NCBI GenBank assembly: GCA_016786745.1
Contig: JAEUVS010000112.1
Location: 1-59,022, forward strand
Reading direction: 5' to 3'
Source: Chitinophagaceae bacterium
GTDB taxonomy: Bacteria; Bacteroidota; Bacteroidia; Chitinophagales; Chitinophagaceae
DNA length: 59,022 nt
Part shown: positions 34,792-43,308 of the stretch, piece by piece
How positions within the stretch are numbered: the first letter of the stretch is position 1
How the letters are laid out: the number at the start of each line of letters is the position of its first letter
Position numbers and translations under genes: made by a program
Notes under the pieces: generated by a model
What the model saw: the letters and a program-made list of their open reading frames with translations, nothing else
What the model was told of the DNA's origin: nothing
Database searches by the model: none

Positions 34792-36306
34792 ATGCCAAAA
34801 AAGCCAAGAGTGAGGTTCGCGCCCAGCCCCACCGGGGGGCTGCATCTCGGTGGCGTCAGAACGGTGCTGTATAACTACCTGTTCGCCCACCAGCAGGATG
34901 GCCAGTTTATTTTACGGATTGAAGATACCGATCAGGCCCGTTATGTTGAAGGGGCCGAACAATACATTTATGACTGCCTTGCCTGGTGCCGGCTTGAGCC
35001 ACACGAAAGTCCCGCTGTTGGCGGTCCATACGGACCCTACAGGCAAAGCGAGCGAAAAAGCATTTACGGGAAATATGCGCAGCAATTAATTGAACAGGGC
35101 CATGCATACTATGCTTTCGATACCCCGGAAGAACTCGAAGCCATGCGCGCAAATTTCAAAACAGAAGAAAATCCCTCGCCTCAATACAATCACATCATCA
35201 GGAAAATGATGAGAAATTCCCTCACCCTACCTCCTGCCGAAGTTGAGCAATTGTTAAAAGATCATACTCCCTTCGTGATTCGGATAAACATGCCCGAAAA
35301 CGAAGACATATCGTTCCATGATATGATTCGCGGCGAAGTGCACTTTAACAGCAGTCAAAGCGACGACAAAGTGCTGTTAAAGGCCGACGGAATGCCGACC
35401 TATCATCTTGCTGTGGTGGTGGACGACTATCTTATGAAAATCACACATGCATTCAGGGGTGAAGAATGGTTGCCCAGCGCCCCGGTGCATATTATGCTGT
35501 GGAGATATTTTGGTTGGATAAATGACATGCCGCAATGGGCACATCTTCCACTTATTTTAAAACCCGACGGAAAGGGAAAATTAAGTAAACGTGATGGCGA
35601 CAGGCTCGGTTTCCCGGTGTTCGCGATGGATTGGAAAGATCCGGCATCGGGTGAAGTAACCAGGGGATTTAAAGAGATGGGCTTTCTTCCGGAAGCATTT
35701 ATAAATATGCTGGCATTGCTGGGATGGAATGATGGAACTGAGAAGGAACTGTTTTCAAAAGAAGAGCTGATTGCTGCTTTTTCGATGGACAGGGTTCACA
35801 AAAATGGAGCAAAATTTAACTTCGAGAAAGCCAAGTGGTTCAACCATGAATGGATAAAGAGAATGCCCGACGAAATTATCGCGGGCAAACTAAGGGCGCA
35901 GGCGAAAAATAAGTTGCCGGATGAAAAGATGACCAGGATCGCGTCGCTTATTAAAGAAAGATGCACGCTGCTCACGGATGTGTGGGAAAATGCGTGGTTC
36001 TTTTTTGAGACGCCGGCAGATGTTGATGTTGACAGCATCAGGCCCAGGTGGAACAGCGATAAGAGGAATTTTTTTTCCGAGTGGACAACGGAAATTAAAG
36101 AAACGATTGAGTGGAACGCCATGACACTTGAGAGCAAGTTCAAGGAACTTGCTGCGTCGAAGAATATTAAGCCCGGAGATGTGTTGCTGCCGCTGAGGAT
36201 TATGTTGGTAGGAAAGAAGATTGGCCCGGGGGTTTTCGATATAGCAGATATAATTGGTAAGGAGGAAACGATTAAGAGGGTCGAGCTCACACTCGCGAGA
36301 CTGTAA
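34792..36306 (+). CDS. gltX: Glutamate--tRNA ligase
   Basis: A class I aminoacyl-tRNA synthetase of 504 residues charging tRNA-Glu. The HIGH-type motif is PSPTGGLHLGG (11-21) and the KMSKS-type motif is KLSKRDGD (from ~263). The C-terminal anticodon-binding domain follows. ATG 34792 is taken; the upstream TTG at 34783 lies within the promoter-like box. It is divergent from the DUF6569 gene. Confidence 0.97.
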   Translation: MPKKPRVRFAPSPTGGLHLGGVRTVLYNYLFAHQQDGQFILRIEDTDQARYVEGAEQYIYDCLAWCRLEPHESPAVGGPYGPYRQSERKSIYGKYAQQLIEQGHAYYAFDTPEELEAMRANFKTEENPSPQYNHIIRKMMRNSLTLPPAEVEQLLKDHTPFVIRINMPENEDISFHDMIRGEVHFNSSQSDDKVLLKADGMPTYHLAVVVDDYLMKITHAFRGEEWLPSAPVHIMLWRYFGWINDMPQWAHLPLILKPDGKGKLSKRDGDRLGFPVFAMDWKDPASGEVTRGFKEMGFLPEAFINMLALLGWNDGTEKELFSKEELIAAFSMDRVHKNGAKFNFEKAKWFNHEWIKRMPDEIIAGKLRAQAKNKLPDEKMTRIASLIKERCTLLTDVWENAWFFFETPADVDVDSIRPRWNSDKRNFFSEWTTEIKETIEWNAMTLESKFKELAASKNIKPGDVLLPLRIMLVGKKIGPGVFDIADIIGKEETIKRVELTLARL

Positions 36307-36339
36307 CTTTGGCCTGAGGCCAGCATTTGTGCAGCTTTC

Positions 36340-36377
36340 TGTCATCCCGAGCCCGCAGGGCGAGGGATCAGCGGATA
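36340..36377 (+). repeat. Dispersed palindromic intergenic repeat, copy 4
   Basis: TGTCATCCCGA and GAGGGATCAGCGGAT flank the palindrome GCCC-GCA-GGGC. Its right flank matches the inverted copy at 51987-52020, including the GCGGATAAAC tail. A small GGCC-TGA-GGCC hairpin (36311-36321) precedes it. Confidence 0.75.
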
Positions 36378-36390
36378 AACAAACTATAAA

Positions 36391-36804
36391 ATGAAAACTC
36401 AACGTCCCCTCCGCGTCCTCGTCGCAAAAATCGGCCTCGACGGCCACGACAGAGGCGCAAAGGTCATAGCCACCTCCCTGAGAGACGCAGGCATGGAGGT
36501 AATTTACACTGGCCTCCGGCAAACACCGGAAATGGTAGTGAACACCGCCCTGCAGGAAGACGTTGACGCGATAGGAATAAGCATTCTAAGCGGGGCACAC
36601 ATGACTGTTTTTCCAAGAGTAATCGCACTAATGAAAGAAAAAGGAATGGACGACGTGCTCGTTACAGGTGGTGGAATTATCCCGGAGGATGACATGAAAG
36701 CATTAAACGACCTCGGTGTGGGAAAACTCTTCGCACCAGGCGCCACCACATCTGAAATCGCAGATTATATCAGGAACTGGGTAAATAAAAACCGCGACTT
36801 TTAG
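36391..36804 (+). CDS. Cobalamin (B12)-binding protein, methylmalonyl-CoA mutase C-terminal type
   Basis: A 137-residue stand-alone B12-binding domain, Rossmann-like. The base-off/His-on signature DGHDRGAK (DxHxxG) supplies the lower cobalt ligand, followed by the SILSGAH and [11 protein letters not shown] motifs of the MCM/glutamate mutase small-subunit family. It probably pairs with a catalytic mutase subunit encoded elsewhere or acts as a B12 carrier. The following crotonase begins 4 bp after its stop, so they form an operon. The methylmalonyl-CoA epimerase at 50758 belongs to the same pathway. Confidence 0.88.
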   Translation: MKTQRPLRVLVAKIGLDGHDRGAKVIATSLRDAGMEVIYTGLRQTPEMVVNTALQEDVDAIGISILSGAHMTVFPRVIALMKEKGMDDVLVTGGGIIPEDDMKALNDLGVGKLFAPGATTSEIADYIRNWVNKNRDF

Positions 36805-36808
36805 CAAC

Positions 36809-37579
36809 ATGTATCAAACTCTACTCACATCACTCGAAGAAAATATCCTTACGGTTACGGTTAACCGACCCGACAAGCTGAATGCGATCAATGAACTCGT
36901 GATGACGGAACTGGGCAAAGTGATGGAAGAAGTATATACGAACGAGGATATCAAATCTGTCATTATCACCGGCGCGGGCCCGAAAGCGTTTGTAGCCGGC
37001 GCAGATATCAGTGAGTTCAATGGTGTAAGAAAAGACGGCGTGGCAAAATCCAAAAAGGGCCAGGATATTTTTTCAGGAATTGAAAGATCACCGAAGCCGG
37101 TGCTCGCCGCTGTTAATGGCTTTGCACTTGGAGCAGGATGCGAACTAGCGATGAGCTGCCACATACGCATAGCGTCATCGAATGCCAGGTTCGGACAACC
37201 CGAAGTAAATCTCGGCCTCACACCCGGCTACGGAGGAACACAACGACTGGTGCAATTAATTGGAAAAGGACGCGCATTGGAATTGTTGATCTCCGCAAAT
37301 ATGATCGATGCCGATACCGCACTGAAATACGGACTTGTAAATTATGTTACAGAACCTGAAGCCCTGGTTACTAAATCGAGGGAACTTCTTACAGTGATTA
37401 ACTCGAAGGCTCCGTTAGCGGTCGCGGGATGTATAACGGCAGCTAACGCAGTCTTTGAAAACACCGACGGATATGAACTCGAAGCAAAACTGTTCGGTGA
37501 ATGTTTCGCGACTGAAGACTTAAAAGAAGGGAGAGACGCCTTTCTTGCAAAAAGAAAAGCAAATTTTAAAGGGAAATAA
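36809..37579 (+). CDS. Enoyl-CoA hydratase/isomerase family protein
   Basis: A crotonase-fold enzyme of 256 residues. The oxyanion-hole motif AFVAGADISEF and FALGAGCELAMSC, and FGQPEVNLGLTPGYGGTQRL with both catalytic glutamates are present, so enoyl-CoA hydratase activity is likely; the acyl chain preferred is not known. It starts 4 nt after the B12-binding gene and ends 20 nt before fumC, so the three probably share a transcript. Confidence 0.9.
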   Translation: MYQTLLTSLEENILTVTVNRPDKLNAINELVMTELGKVMEEVYTNEDIKSVIITGAGPKAFVAGADISEFNGVRKDGVAKSKKGQDIFSGIERSPKPVLAAVNGFALGAGCELAMSCHIRIASSNARFGQPEVNLGLTPGYGGTQRLVQLIGKGRALELLISANMIDADTALKYGLVNYVTEPEALVTKSRELLTVINSKAPLAVAGCITAANAVFENTDGYELEAKLFGECFATEDLKEGRDAFLAKRKANFKGK

Positions 37580-37599
37580 TTAACAGGAAATAACAGACT

Positions 37600-38991
37600 A
37601 TGGATTTCAGAATTGAAAAAGACACGCTCGGTGAGGTAAAGGTACCGGCCGACGCATTGTACGGCGCACAAACGCAAAGAAGCATTGAGAATTTTAAGAT
37701 AGCCCGCGATATCAACAGGATGCCAAAGGAAATAATAAAAGCTTTTGCATTTCTGAAAAAAGCGGCGGCAATTACCAATTTAGAGGCGGGAGTGCTCAGT
37801 AAAGAAAAAAGCGACCTTATCGGTAAAGTGTGCGATGAAATTATTGAAGGGAAGCTTGACGATGCATTTCCGCTCGTAGTATGGCAAACCGGCAGCGGCA
37901 CGCAGAGCAATATGAATGTAAATGAAGTAATCGCATACAGGGGTCATGTGATCAACGGGGGCAAATTAACCGACAAGGAGAAATTTCTGCATCCTAATGA
38001 TGATGTGAACAAATCCCAATCGTCTAATGATACCTTCCCCACTGCAATGCATATTGCGGCATACACCATCCTTGTTAACTCGGTGATTCCTTCTATCGAA
38101 GAATTGAGGAATACGCTCAAAAACAAGAGCGAAAAGTATATGAAGGTGGTGAAAATCGGCCGTACACATTTTATGGATGCCACTCCACTCACACTCGGTC
38201 AGGAATTCAGCGGCTATGTATCGCAGTTAGATCACGGAATTGCTGCCATCAAACATACCCTGTCGCATGTATCTGAACTTGCATTAGGTGGAACTGCTGT
38301 AGGCACCGGCATTAATACGCCAAAAGGCTATGCGGAAAATGTGGCAAAACACATTGCCCGCCTTACGAAACTGCCTTTTGTTACAGCGCCTAATAAATTC
38401 GAGGCGCTTGCCTCTCACGATGCTATCGTCGAAGCACATGGCGCTTTGAAAACCGTCGCAGTGAGCCTGATGAAAATCGCGAACGATATCCGAATGCTTT
38501 CTTCTGGTCCAAGGGCAGGAATTGGTGAGATATTTATTCCCGATAACGAACCTGGTTCCTCCATTATGCCTGGAAAAGTGAACCCCACGCAATGCGAAGC
38601 GCTTACTATGATCGCGGCGCAGGTGCTGGGTAATGATGTGGCCATAAATGTTGGAGGCGCTTCAGGCCATTTTGAACTGAACGTATTTAAGCCAATGATC
38701 ATATATAATTTCCTGCATAGCGCGCGGCTGATTGCGGACGGTTGCCGTTCGTTCAATGAAAAATGCGCTGTGGGTATCGAGCCGATTGAAGCGAATATCA
38801 GGAAGCATGTAGAAAATTCGCTGATGCTCGTTACTTCTCTCAATACGAAAATTGGCTATTATAAAGCTGCCGAAATTGCCCAGAAGGCACATAAGGAGGG
38901 CACTACACTGAAAGAAATGGCCGTAAAACTAGGATATGTCACCCCGCAGGAGTTCGATGAATGGGTGGTGCCTGAGAATATGGTCGGTTAA
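37600..38991 (+). CDS. fumC: Fumarate hydratase class II
   Basis: An iron-independent fumarase of 463 residues in the TCA cycle, interconverting fumarate and L-malate. The fumarase/aspartase signature [15 protein letters not shown] is intact, with [10 protein letters not shown] and the [10 protein letters not shown] active-site motif. Length is typical for class II fumarase. It ends the B12-binding/crotonase group; a 142-bp spacer with a promoter precedes the next gene. Confidence 0.96.
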   Translation: MDFRIEKDTLGEVKVPADALYGAQTQRSIENFKIARDINRMPKEIIKAFAFLKKAAAITNLEAGVLSKEKSDLIGKVCDEIIEGKLDDAFPLVVWQTGSGTQSNMNVNEVIAYRGHVINGGKLTDKEKFLHPNDDVNKSQSSNDTFPTAMHIAAYTILVNSVIPSIEELRNTLKNKSEKYMKVVKIGRTHFMDATPLTLGQEFSGYVSQLDHGIAAIKHTLSHVSELALGGTAVGTGINTPKGYAENVAKHIARLTKLPFVTAPNKFEALASHDAIVEAHGALKTVAVSLMKIANDIRMLSSGPRAGIGEIFIPDNEPGSSIMPGKVNPTQCEALTMIAAQVLGNDVAINVGGASGHFELNVFKPMIIYNFLHSARLIADGCRSFNEKCAVGIEPIEANIRKHVENSLMLVTSLNTKIGYYKAAEIAQKAHKEGTTLKEMAVKLGYVTPQEFDEWVVPENMVG

Positions 38992-39053
38992 TTGCCAGAA
39001 AACATTCCCCCAGTTGGAATTTGTATTAATCTGAGACGGTATTTTACTCGTTT

Positions 39054-39087
39054 TTTGAGTAGTAAAAACTCAGTTTTAATACTATTG
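39054..39087 (+). promoter_or_regulatory. Candidate promoter of the second T9SS cargo gene
   Basis: TTTG (39054-39057) and TACTATTG (39080-39087, one mismatch to TAnnTTTG) are 22 nt apart. A start near 39091 would give a leader of about 43 nt, equal to the hairpin leader. Confidence 0.45.
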
Positions 39088-39094
39088 ACCCGCT

Positions 39095-39133
39095 AAGGCC
39101 TTTCGGATATATTTATCCTTAGATCCAGGCCTT
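39095..39133 (+). promoter_or_regulatory. Hairpin 5' leader abutting the ATG
   Basis: AAGGCCT (39095-39101) pairs with AGGCCTT (39127-39133), which ends on the base before ATG 39134. Inside lies a second stem GGATA/TATCC (39105-39118, loop TATT). The leader can fold almost entirely, masking the start region, and may control translation. Confidence 0.55.
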
Positions 39134-41206
39134 ATGAAAAAAAATAAAACCATATACGTGCAGATACTCCGTATGCTTGCGCTGTTATGTGTTCCTGTTT
39201 TTTTCTTTACGGTGAGCAGCGCGCAATCGGTAAAATTTGGCAACAGTTATCTTAACCTGTCCAAAAAAACCGCCGGAGGAACCGTACAACCAGGAGATAC
39301 TCTTGAAATACGTCTCAACATTTGGTTTCCCAACAACTACAACAGTAGTAACATCTACTATGTACGATATCTTGACAATATTCCAACAAACACGGCCTTT
39401 GCCGACGACTCACTCAGATTAATAACCAACGAAGGTTTGTTGTATAAGAGATGGACACTTGCTGCGGGCGATGATCCGGCAACTTATCTTGCCTCGCCGC
39501 CGGCAGGTGAATACAACGTAAAAATAAATCTCGGCAAAACCGCTACTGCGCCATCCAACAACTCCAATAACGCAACGGGTGGGGGAACTGTGGTAACAGG
39601 CGGAGCAGGAAAAGACAAACCACGTGCGGGCGGTAACGTACTTATCACCACATCATTCAAAGTAAAAGTAACGGGCGCCGTTGGTGATACAATCACTCTC
39701 GGTGCAGGTCAAATCCGGTACAAGAAAACTAACAACTCGGGTGCATCCGATACCGTAGTAAATGCCATCCGCTATAAAATTCTCATTTCAAATAATGACC
39801 CTATCTGTACAAACGCGATAGGTAGAAACTTTGTGGCAGAAGCTGGCGGTACGTTCGACAGCGGAACCGTACAAAATCGTTCGTACGGTCCAACGTTCCC
39901 GATACCGGCATACACATATCTTCAGCTCACTCCTACACAAGCCATCGGCGACGGTACCTATTGTATTGTCAATAACCTTAGCCCCTGGGCCAGTGTGTAT
40001 CAAAATGCTGAGAAAAGAAACACGTGCGTTACAAGTAATGCAGGATCGCCTCCCAATGTGCTGGCATGTGCCAACCGTATGTTTAGCGGACACTGGGACA
40101 TTATGGGCGACCATACCGGAACCATGAGCGCCACCGGTAAAGATCCGGTTACCCCTGGCACGCAGGGAGGATACATGCTTGTAGTGAACGCCGACTATGC
40201 AACGAGCGAAGCATACCGTCAGGCCATCACGGGATTGTGTCCGAATACAACCTATGAGTTTTCATTATGGGTAAAAAACGTGTGTACGAACTGTGGCGCC
40301 GACTCAAGCAACACGCAGACATTTAAACCCGGCGTATATCCAAATCTTTCGTTCGCTATCGATGATCTCGACAGGTATTCATCGGGACAAATTGATACGG
40401 TGGGCTGGATGAAAAAAGGATTTCTTTTCAGAACAGGCGTTACGCAAACTTCTATTACAATTTCAATCAGGAACAACGCGTCTGGTGGTGGTGGTAACGA
40501 CTGGGCAATCGATGATATCGCCGTAGTAACATGTAATCCGAACCTAAACCTCGTACCAAGCGGCGACGCGCAGGTCTGTTATAATCACCAGGTGGATATC
40601 TCTTCAACAGTAAACTCATTCTTCAACAACTACACGCATTATCGCTTTGAAAGAAGTACCGACAATGGTGCCACATGGTCGGTGGCCGGTTCCGGAACAG
40701 GAGCGCCTTCACCTGCGCCGGGCGGTTACGAATATAATGCGCAACTGGTTCCTTCATTCCTCGCCGATAGTGCGCATCATTTGAATCAATACCGTTTTGT
40801 GGTTGCGTCATCTGCTGCGAACCTGAGCAATCCGGATTGTTCATTCATGGCAAGCACAACAATCGTGGTGATGGTGAACAACTGTTCGGTCATTCTCAGC
40901 GCACGCGATTCTTCTATGAGGTTAAAGAGAGAAATTACAAAAAGTGGTAAAAATGTTGAAATCAGGCGGCTGATTAATCCTGCTACGAACAATGTTTCTT
41001 TCGATCTCATTACTACGCAGGATGGGCCGGCCATCATTACACTCTTTGATAGTTATGGCAGGGTAGTGAGAGAGTTTAAAGCCACCGCAATGAAGGGATA
41101 CAATCATGTGATCCTTGATAAGATCAAGGGGTTCACATCAGGAACATATTTCCTTCGTGTGGCAGTAAATAACGAGATTCTTAACAGGAAAGTTGTGAAG
41201 TTCTAG
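39134..41206 (+). CDS. T9SS cargo protein with type A sorting domain (690 aa)
   Basis: A secreted protein with a signal peptide (ending FTVSSAQ|SVKFG). An N-terminal beta domain (TVQPGDTLEIRLNIWFP) is followed (~240-475) by a module homologous to that of the cargo at 25855: SGHWDIMGDHTGTMS, YMLVVNADYATSEAYRQAI, CPNTTYEFSLWVKNVC and NNASGGGGNDWAIDDIAVVTC. An Ig-like region with Cys pairs comes next, then the T9SS sorting domain (~612-690: INPATNNVSFDL to TSGTYFLRVAV...KVVKF). It is single and has its own promoter and structured leader. It is likely a surface or adhesin-type protein; ligand unknown. Confidence 0.85.
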   Translation: MKKNKTIYVQILRMLALLCVPVFFFTVSSAQSVKFGNSYLNLSKKTAGGTVQPGDTLEIRLNIWFPNNYNSSNIYYVRYLDNIPTNTAFADDSLRLITNEGLLYKRWTLAAGDDPATYLASPPAGEYNVKINLGKTATAPSNNSNNATGGGTVVTGGAGKDKPRAGGNVLITTSFKVKVTGAVGDTITLGAGQIRYKKTNNSGASDTVVNAIRYKILISNNDPICTNAIGRNFVAEAGGTFDSGTVQNRSYGPTFPIPAYTYLQLTPTQAIGDGTYCIVNNLSPWASVYQNAEKRNTCVTSNAGSPPNVLACANRMFSGHWDIMGDHTGTMSATGKDPVTPGTQGGYMLVVNADYATSEAYRQAITGLCPNTTYEFSLWVKNVCTNCGADSSNTQTFKPGVYPNLSFAIDDLDRYSSGQIDTVGWMKKGFLFRTGVTQTSITISIRNNASGGGGNDWAIDDIAVVTCNPNLNLVPSGDAQVCYNHQVDISSTVNSFFNNYTHYRFERSTDNGATWSVAGSGTGAPSPAPGGYEYNAQLVPSFLADSAHHLNQYRFVVASSAANLSNPDCSFMASTTIVVMVNNCSVILSARDSSMRLKREITKSGKNVEIRRLINPATNNVSFDLITTQDGPAIITLFDSYGRVVREFKATAMKGYNHVILDKIKGFTSGTYFLRVAVNNEILNRKVVKF

Positions 41207-41218
41207 TTGCAGCAAATT

Positions 41219-42568
41219 TTAAGGAACAATATTTATTTCTGTTGCCGCATAAAGGATGCCCGCGTCAACATCCAGGTACGACACAATTCCTTTGCCTTTT
41301 GCAAACACACGCGTAAAAGAACTGCCGGTATCTACATAACTCGTTCCACCATCCAGGGAAAATAAAAGCTTCGTCTCTACCTGGATCGCATCCGGGTATT
41401 CAACACCATTAACGGTAATTGCACCTTTCAGCACAATAGTTGATTCGAGTTTTGCATACACATTCGGTATACCGGAAAGCTCACCGAGAAAAATATCAGG
41501 ACTCTGCCATGATTGTCCTTCCGAAAAATCATCATGCAGAATTATCAGTTCAACAGAAGGAGGGTTGGCAACCGATCCGTTATAGTCGATCGTTAGCCAC
41601 TCATAGTATTCGTGTCCATTTTTCCTGTAGTAGAATGTGTCCTCAAGATTATCACTTCCCTGCGGCCAGTACTGTCTTCCATCAATATCCACAAAATCGC
41701 CTGCTGTCACGGTATGACTATACGTCGGATTTCCCAAATCAACATACTTCCATGTAGAACCTATAGTAAGCGGTAAATAATCCCCGGTAATCTCTTCATC
41801 GAATGCAACTTTAAACTTCACACACGAAGAATTCAGGGTAACGGTGTACGAAACTGTATCCGACCCGCAAATAGCCTGCACAGTGTATACTCCCTGTGGC
41901 AAAGTAAATGTCGCGGTTCGTGGATCACCGCATTCCGGCTCTTCAGGAGTTTCTTCAGTAATAAATCCTTTCTGACCGTTCACCAAAACTTCGATGGAAC
42001 TTCCATCGGAACACCTCTGTTCCGCCCAGATAGTAAGTTGCCCGGTTTGGGTCGGATCAGGATCGGGGTCGGTATCGGTAAACGAAGACCGCGGTGCAGT
42101 AAACTGGCCCTCCGCAATCGTATGCTGCTGGCCGGTAGTGTCGTACGCCACACCTGAAAAAGTTCCGGAAACGTGAGTAGAATCCAATTCGGTAATCGTT
42201 ACAGAAAAGTCGCCGGATTGGCCGGGAACTTTCTGATAAACTATTTCTCCGTTTACGGAATATTGAAAGGCGGCCTGCTCCGCGCCATATTGCGCTTCGC
42301 CGATTGTTTCGCCAACAATCTGGATCACCAATTCACCGGGTTGAGACGTTGTTCCCGAACCCACCATCGAAAGCACTGTAAATCCTGCAGCGGTTTGTAT
42401 AAAAGCAGAATCCATGTCACCATTATACTGTGTGCCATCACTAGAAAACTTCCAGGTAGTTTCTAATTCACCCGAAATTTTTCCGTCTTCAACGCTGACT
42501 TCTTTTTTGCAGGAAAATAATAGTGCAACTATCGCCAGGAAACCAAGTAAGCTGCTTTTCAATGTCAT
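41219..42568 (-). CDS. Exported lipoprotein of unknown function (449 aa)
   Basis: The lipobox is VALLFSC with Cys20, followed by KKEVSVEDG. The N-terminal ~150 residues form a beta domain (FTVLSMVGSGTTSQPGELVIQ, VSGTFSGVAYDT) resembling DUF6252-type lipoproteins. A Thr/Asp-Pro linker (~165-175, TDTDPDPDPTQT) leads to a Cys-paired Ig-like part (CSDGSSIEVLVNG...CGSDTVSYTV) and a C-terminal beta domain with YLPLTIGSTWKYVD. No enzyme motif is visible. It starts 12 nt after lspA, so it ends the long minus-strand operon. Being a lipoprotein, it would itself be matured by LspA. Confidence 0.72.
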   Translation of the reverse strand: MTLKSSLLGFLAIVALLFSCKKEVSVEDGKISGELETTWKFSSDGTQYNGDMDSAFIQTAAGFTVLSMVGSGTTSQPGELVIQIVGETIGEAQYGAEQAAFQYSVNGEIVYQKVPGQSGDFSVTITELDSTHVSGTFSGVAYDTTGQQHTIAEGQFTAPRSSFTDTDPDPDPTQTGQLTIWAEQRCSDGSSIEVLVNGQKGFITEETPEEPECGDPRTATFTLPQGVYTVQAICGSDTVSYTVTLNSSCVKFKVAFDEEITGDYLPLTIGSTWKYVDLGNPTYSHTVTAGDFVDIDGRQYWPQGSDNLEDTFYYRKNGHEYYEWLTIDYNGSVANPPSVELIILHDDFSEGQSWQSPDIFLGELSGIPNVYAKLESTIVLKGAITVNGVEYPDAIQVETKLLFSLDGGTSYVDTGSSFTRVFAKGKGIVSYLDVDAGILYAATEINIVP

Positions 42569-42580
42569 TCCAGTTAAGTT

Positions 42581-43258
42581 TTACAATGCACGGACCGGAT
42601 CGTTCACAGGGTTAGACGGTTCTAACGTGGTTTGGTTTTCTTCGCGCGGGTTCTTTTTGAAAAACTTCTTCTGAAAAATCAGGAGGAGTATTACCCCGAT
42701 TGATATTGACGCATCGGCTATGTTAAAGATAGGAGAAAAAAAGGTAAAGCGATCGCCGCCCCAGATGGGCAACCACTCGGGAAAAGTCTTGTCTTCGATA
42801 ATCGGCATGTAGATCATATCTACCACCCTGCCATGAAGAAAACCAGCATAACCTCCCTCTTTGGGAAACAACTTCGCAACAGGCAGGCCAACATCGCTTC
42901 CGGAATAAATCAGTCCGTAGAACAGGCTGTCTATCAGGTTTCCAAGAGCACCGGCGAAGATCATCGCGGCGCAAACAATGAACCCCGGGTGCATTTTTTT
43001 TCTTACAATGCTCCTGATATAGAACACACCGAAGATTACCGCAACAAGCCTGAACAGCGTGAGGGCCATCTTTCCCCATTCTCCCCCGAATTTCCATCCC
43101 CAGGCCATGCCTTCATTTTCAATGAAAAACAACCTGAACCATGTACCGATCAGCGGAATCTGTTCCTGGTACGACATGTTTGTCTTCACCCAATATTTGA
43201 GTACCTGGTCTGCAACAATAATGGCGAGGATAATAATAACTACCGATCTGATCTTCAC
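42581..43258 (-). CDS. lspA: Lipoprotein signal peptidase
   Basis: A polytopic inner-membrane aspartyl protease of 225 residues that removes signal peptides from prolipoproteins (GldJ, DUF4292, other lipoproteins here). Family landmarks are D17 in DQVLKYWV, NEGMAWGW, GALGNLIDSL, and the catalytic aspartates D147 (GRVVDM) and D182 (FNIADASI). A Pro/Asn-rich cytosolic tail follows. The N-terminal loop 115-140 is longer than in E. coli LspA, as usual in Bacteroidota. It is cotranscribed 51 bp after murF-alr. Confidence 0.95.
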   Translation of the reverse strand: MKIRSVVIIILAIIVADQVLKYWVKTNMSYQEQIPLIGTWFRLFFIENEGMAWGWKFGGEWGKMALTLFRLVAVIFGVFYIRSIVRKKMHPGFIVCAAMIFAGALGNLIDSLFYGLIYSGSDVGLPVAKLFPKEGGYAGFLHGRVVDMIYMPIIEDKTFPEWLPIWGGDRFTFFSPIFNIADASISIGVILLLIFQKKFFKKNPREENQTTLEPSNPVNDPVRAL

Positions 43259-43308
43259 GTAGACTTAAAATTTTTGATGGGCAAAGATAGTGAACATGGG
43301 GCGAGTAT

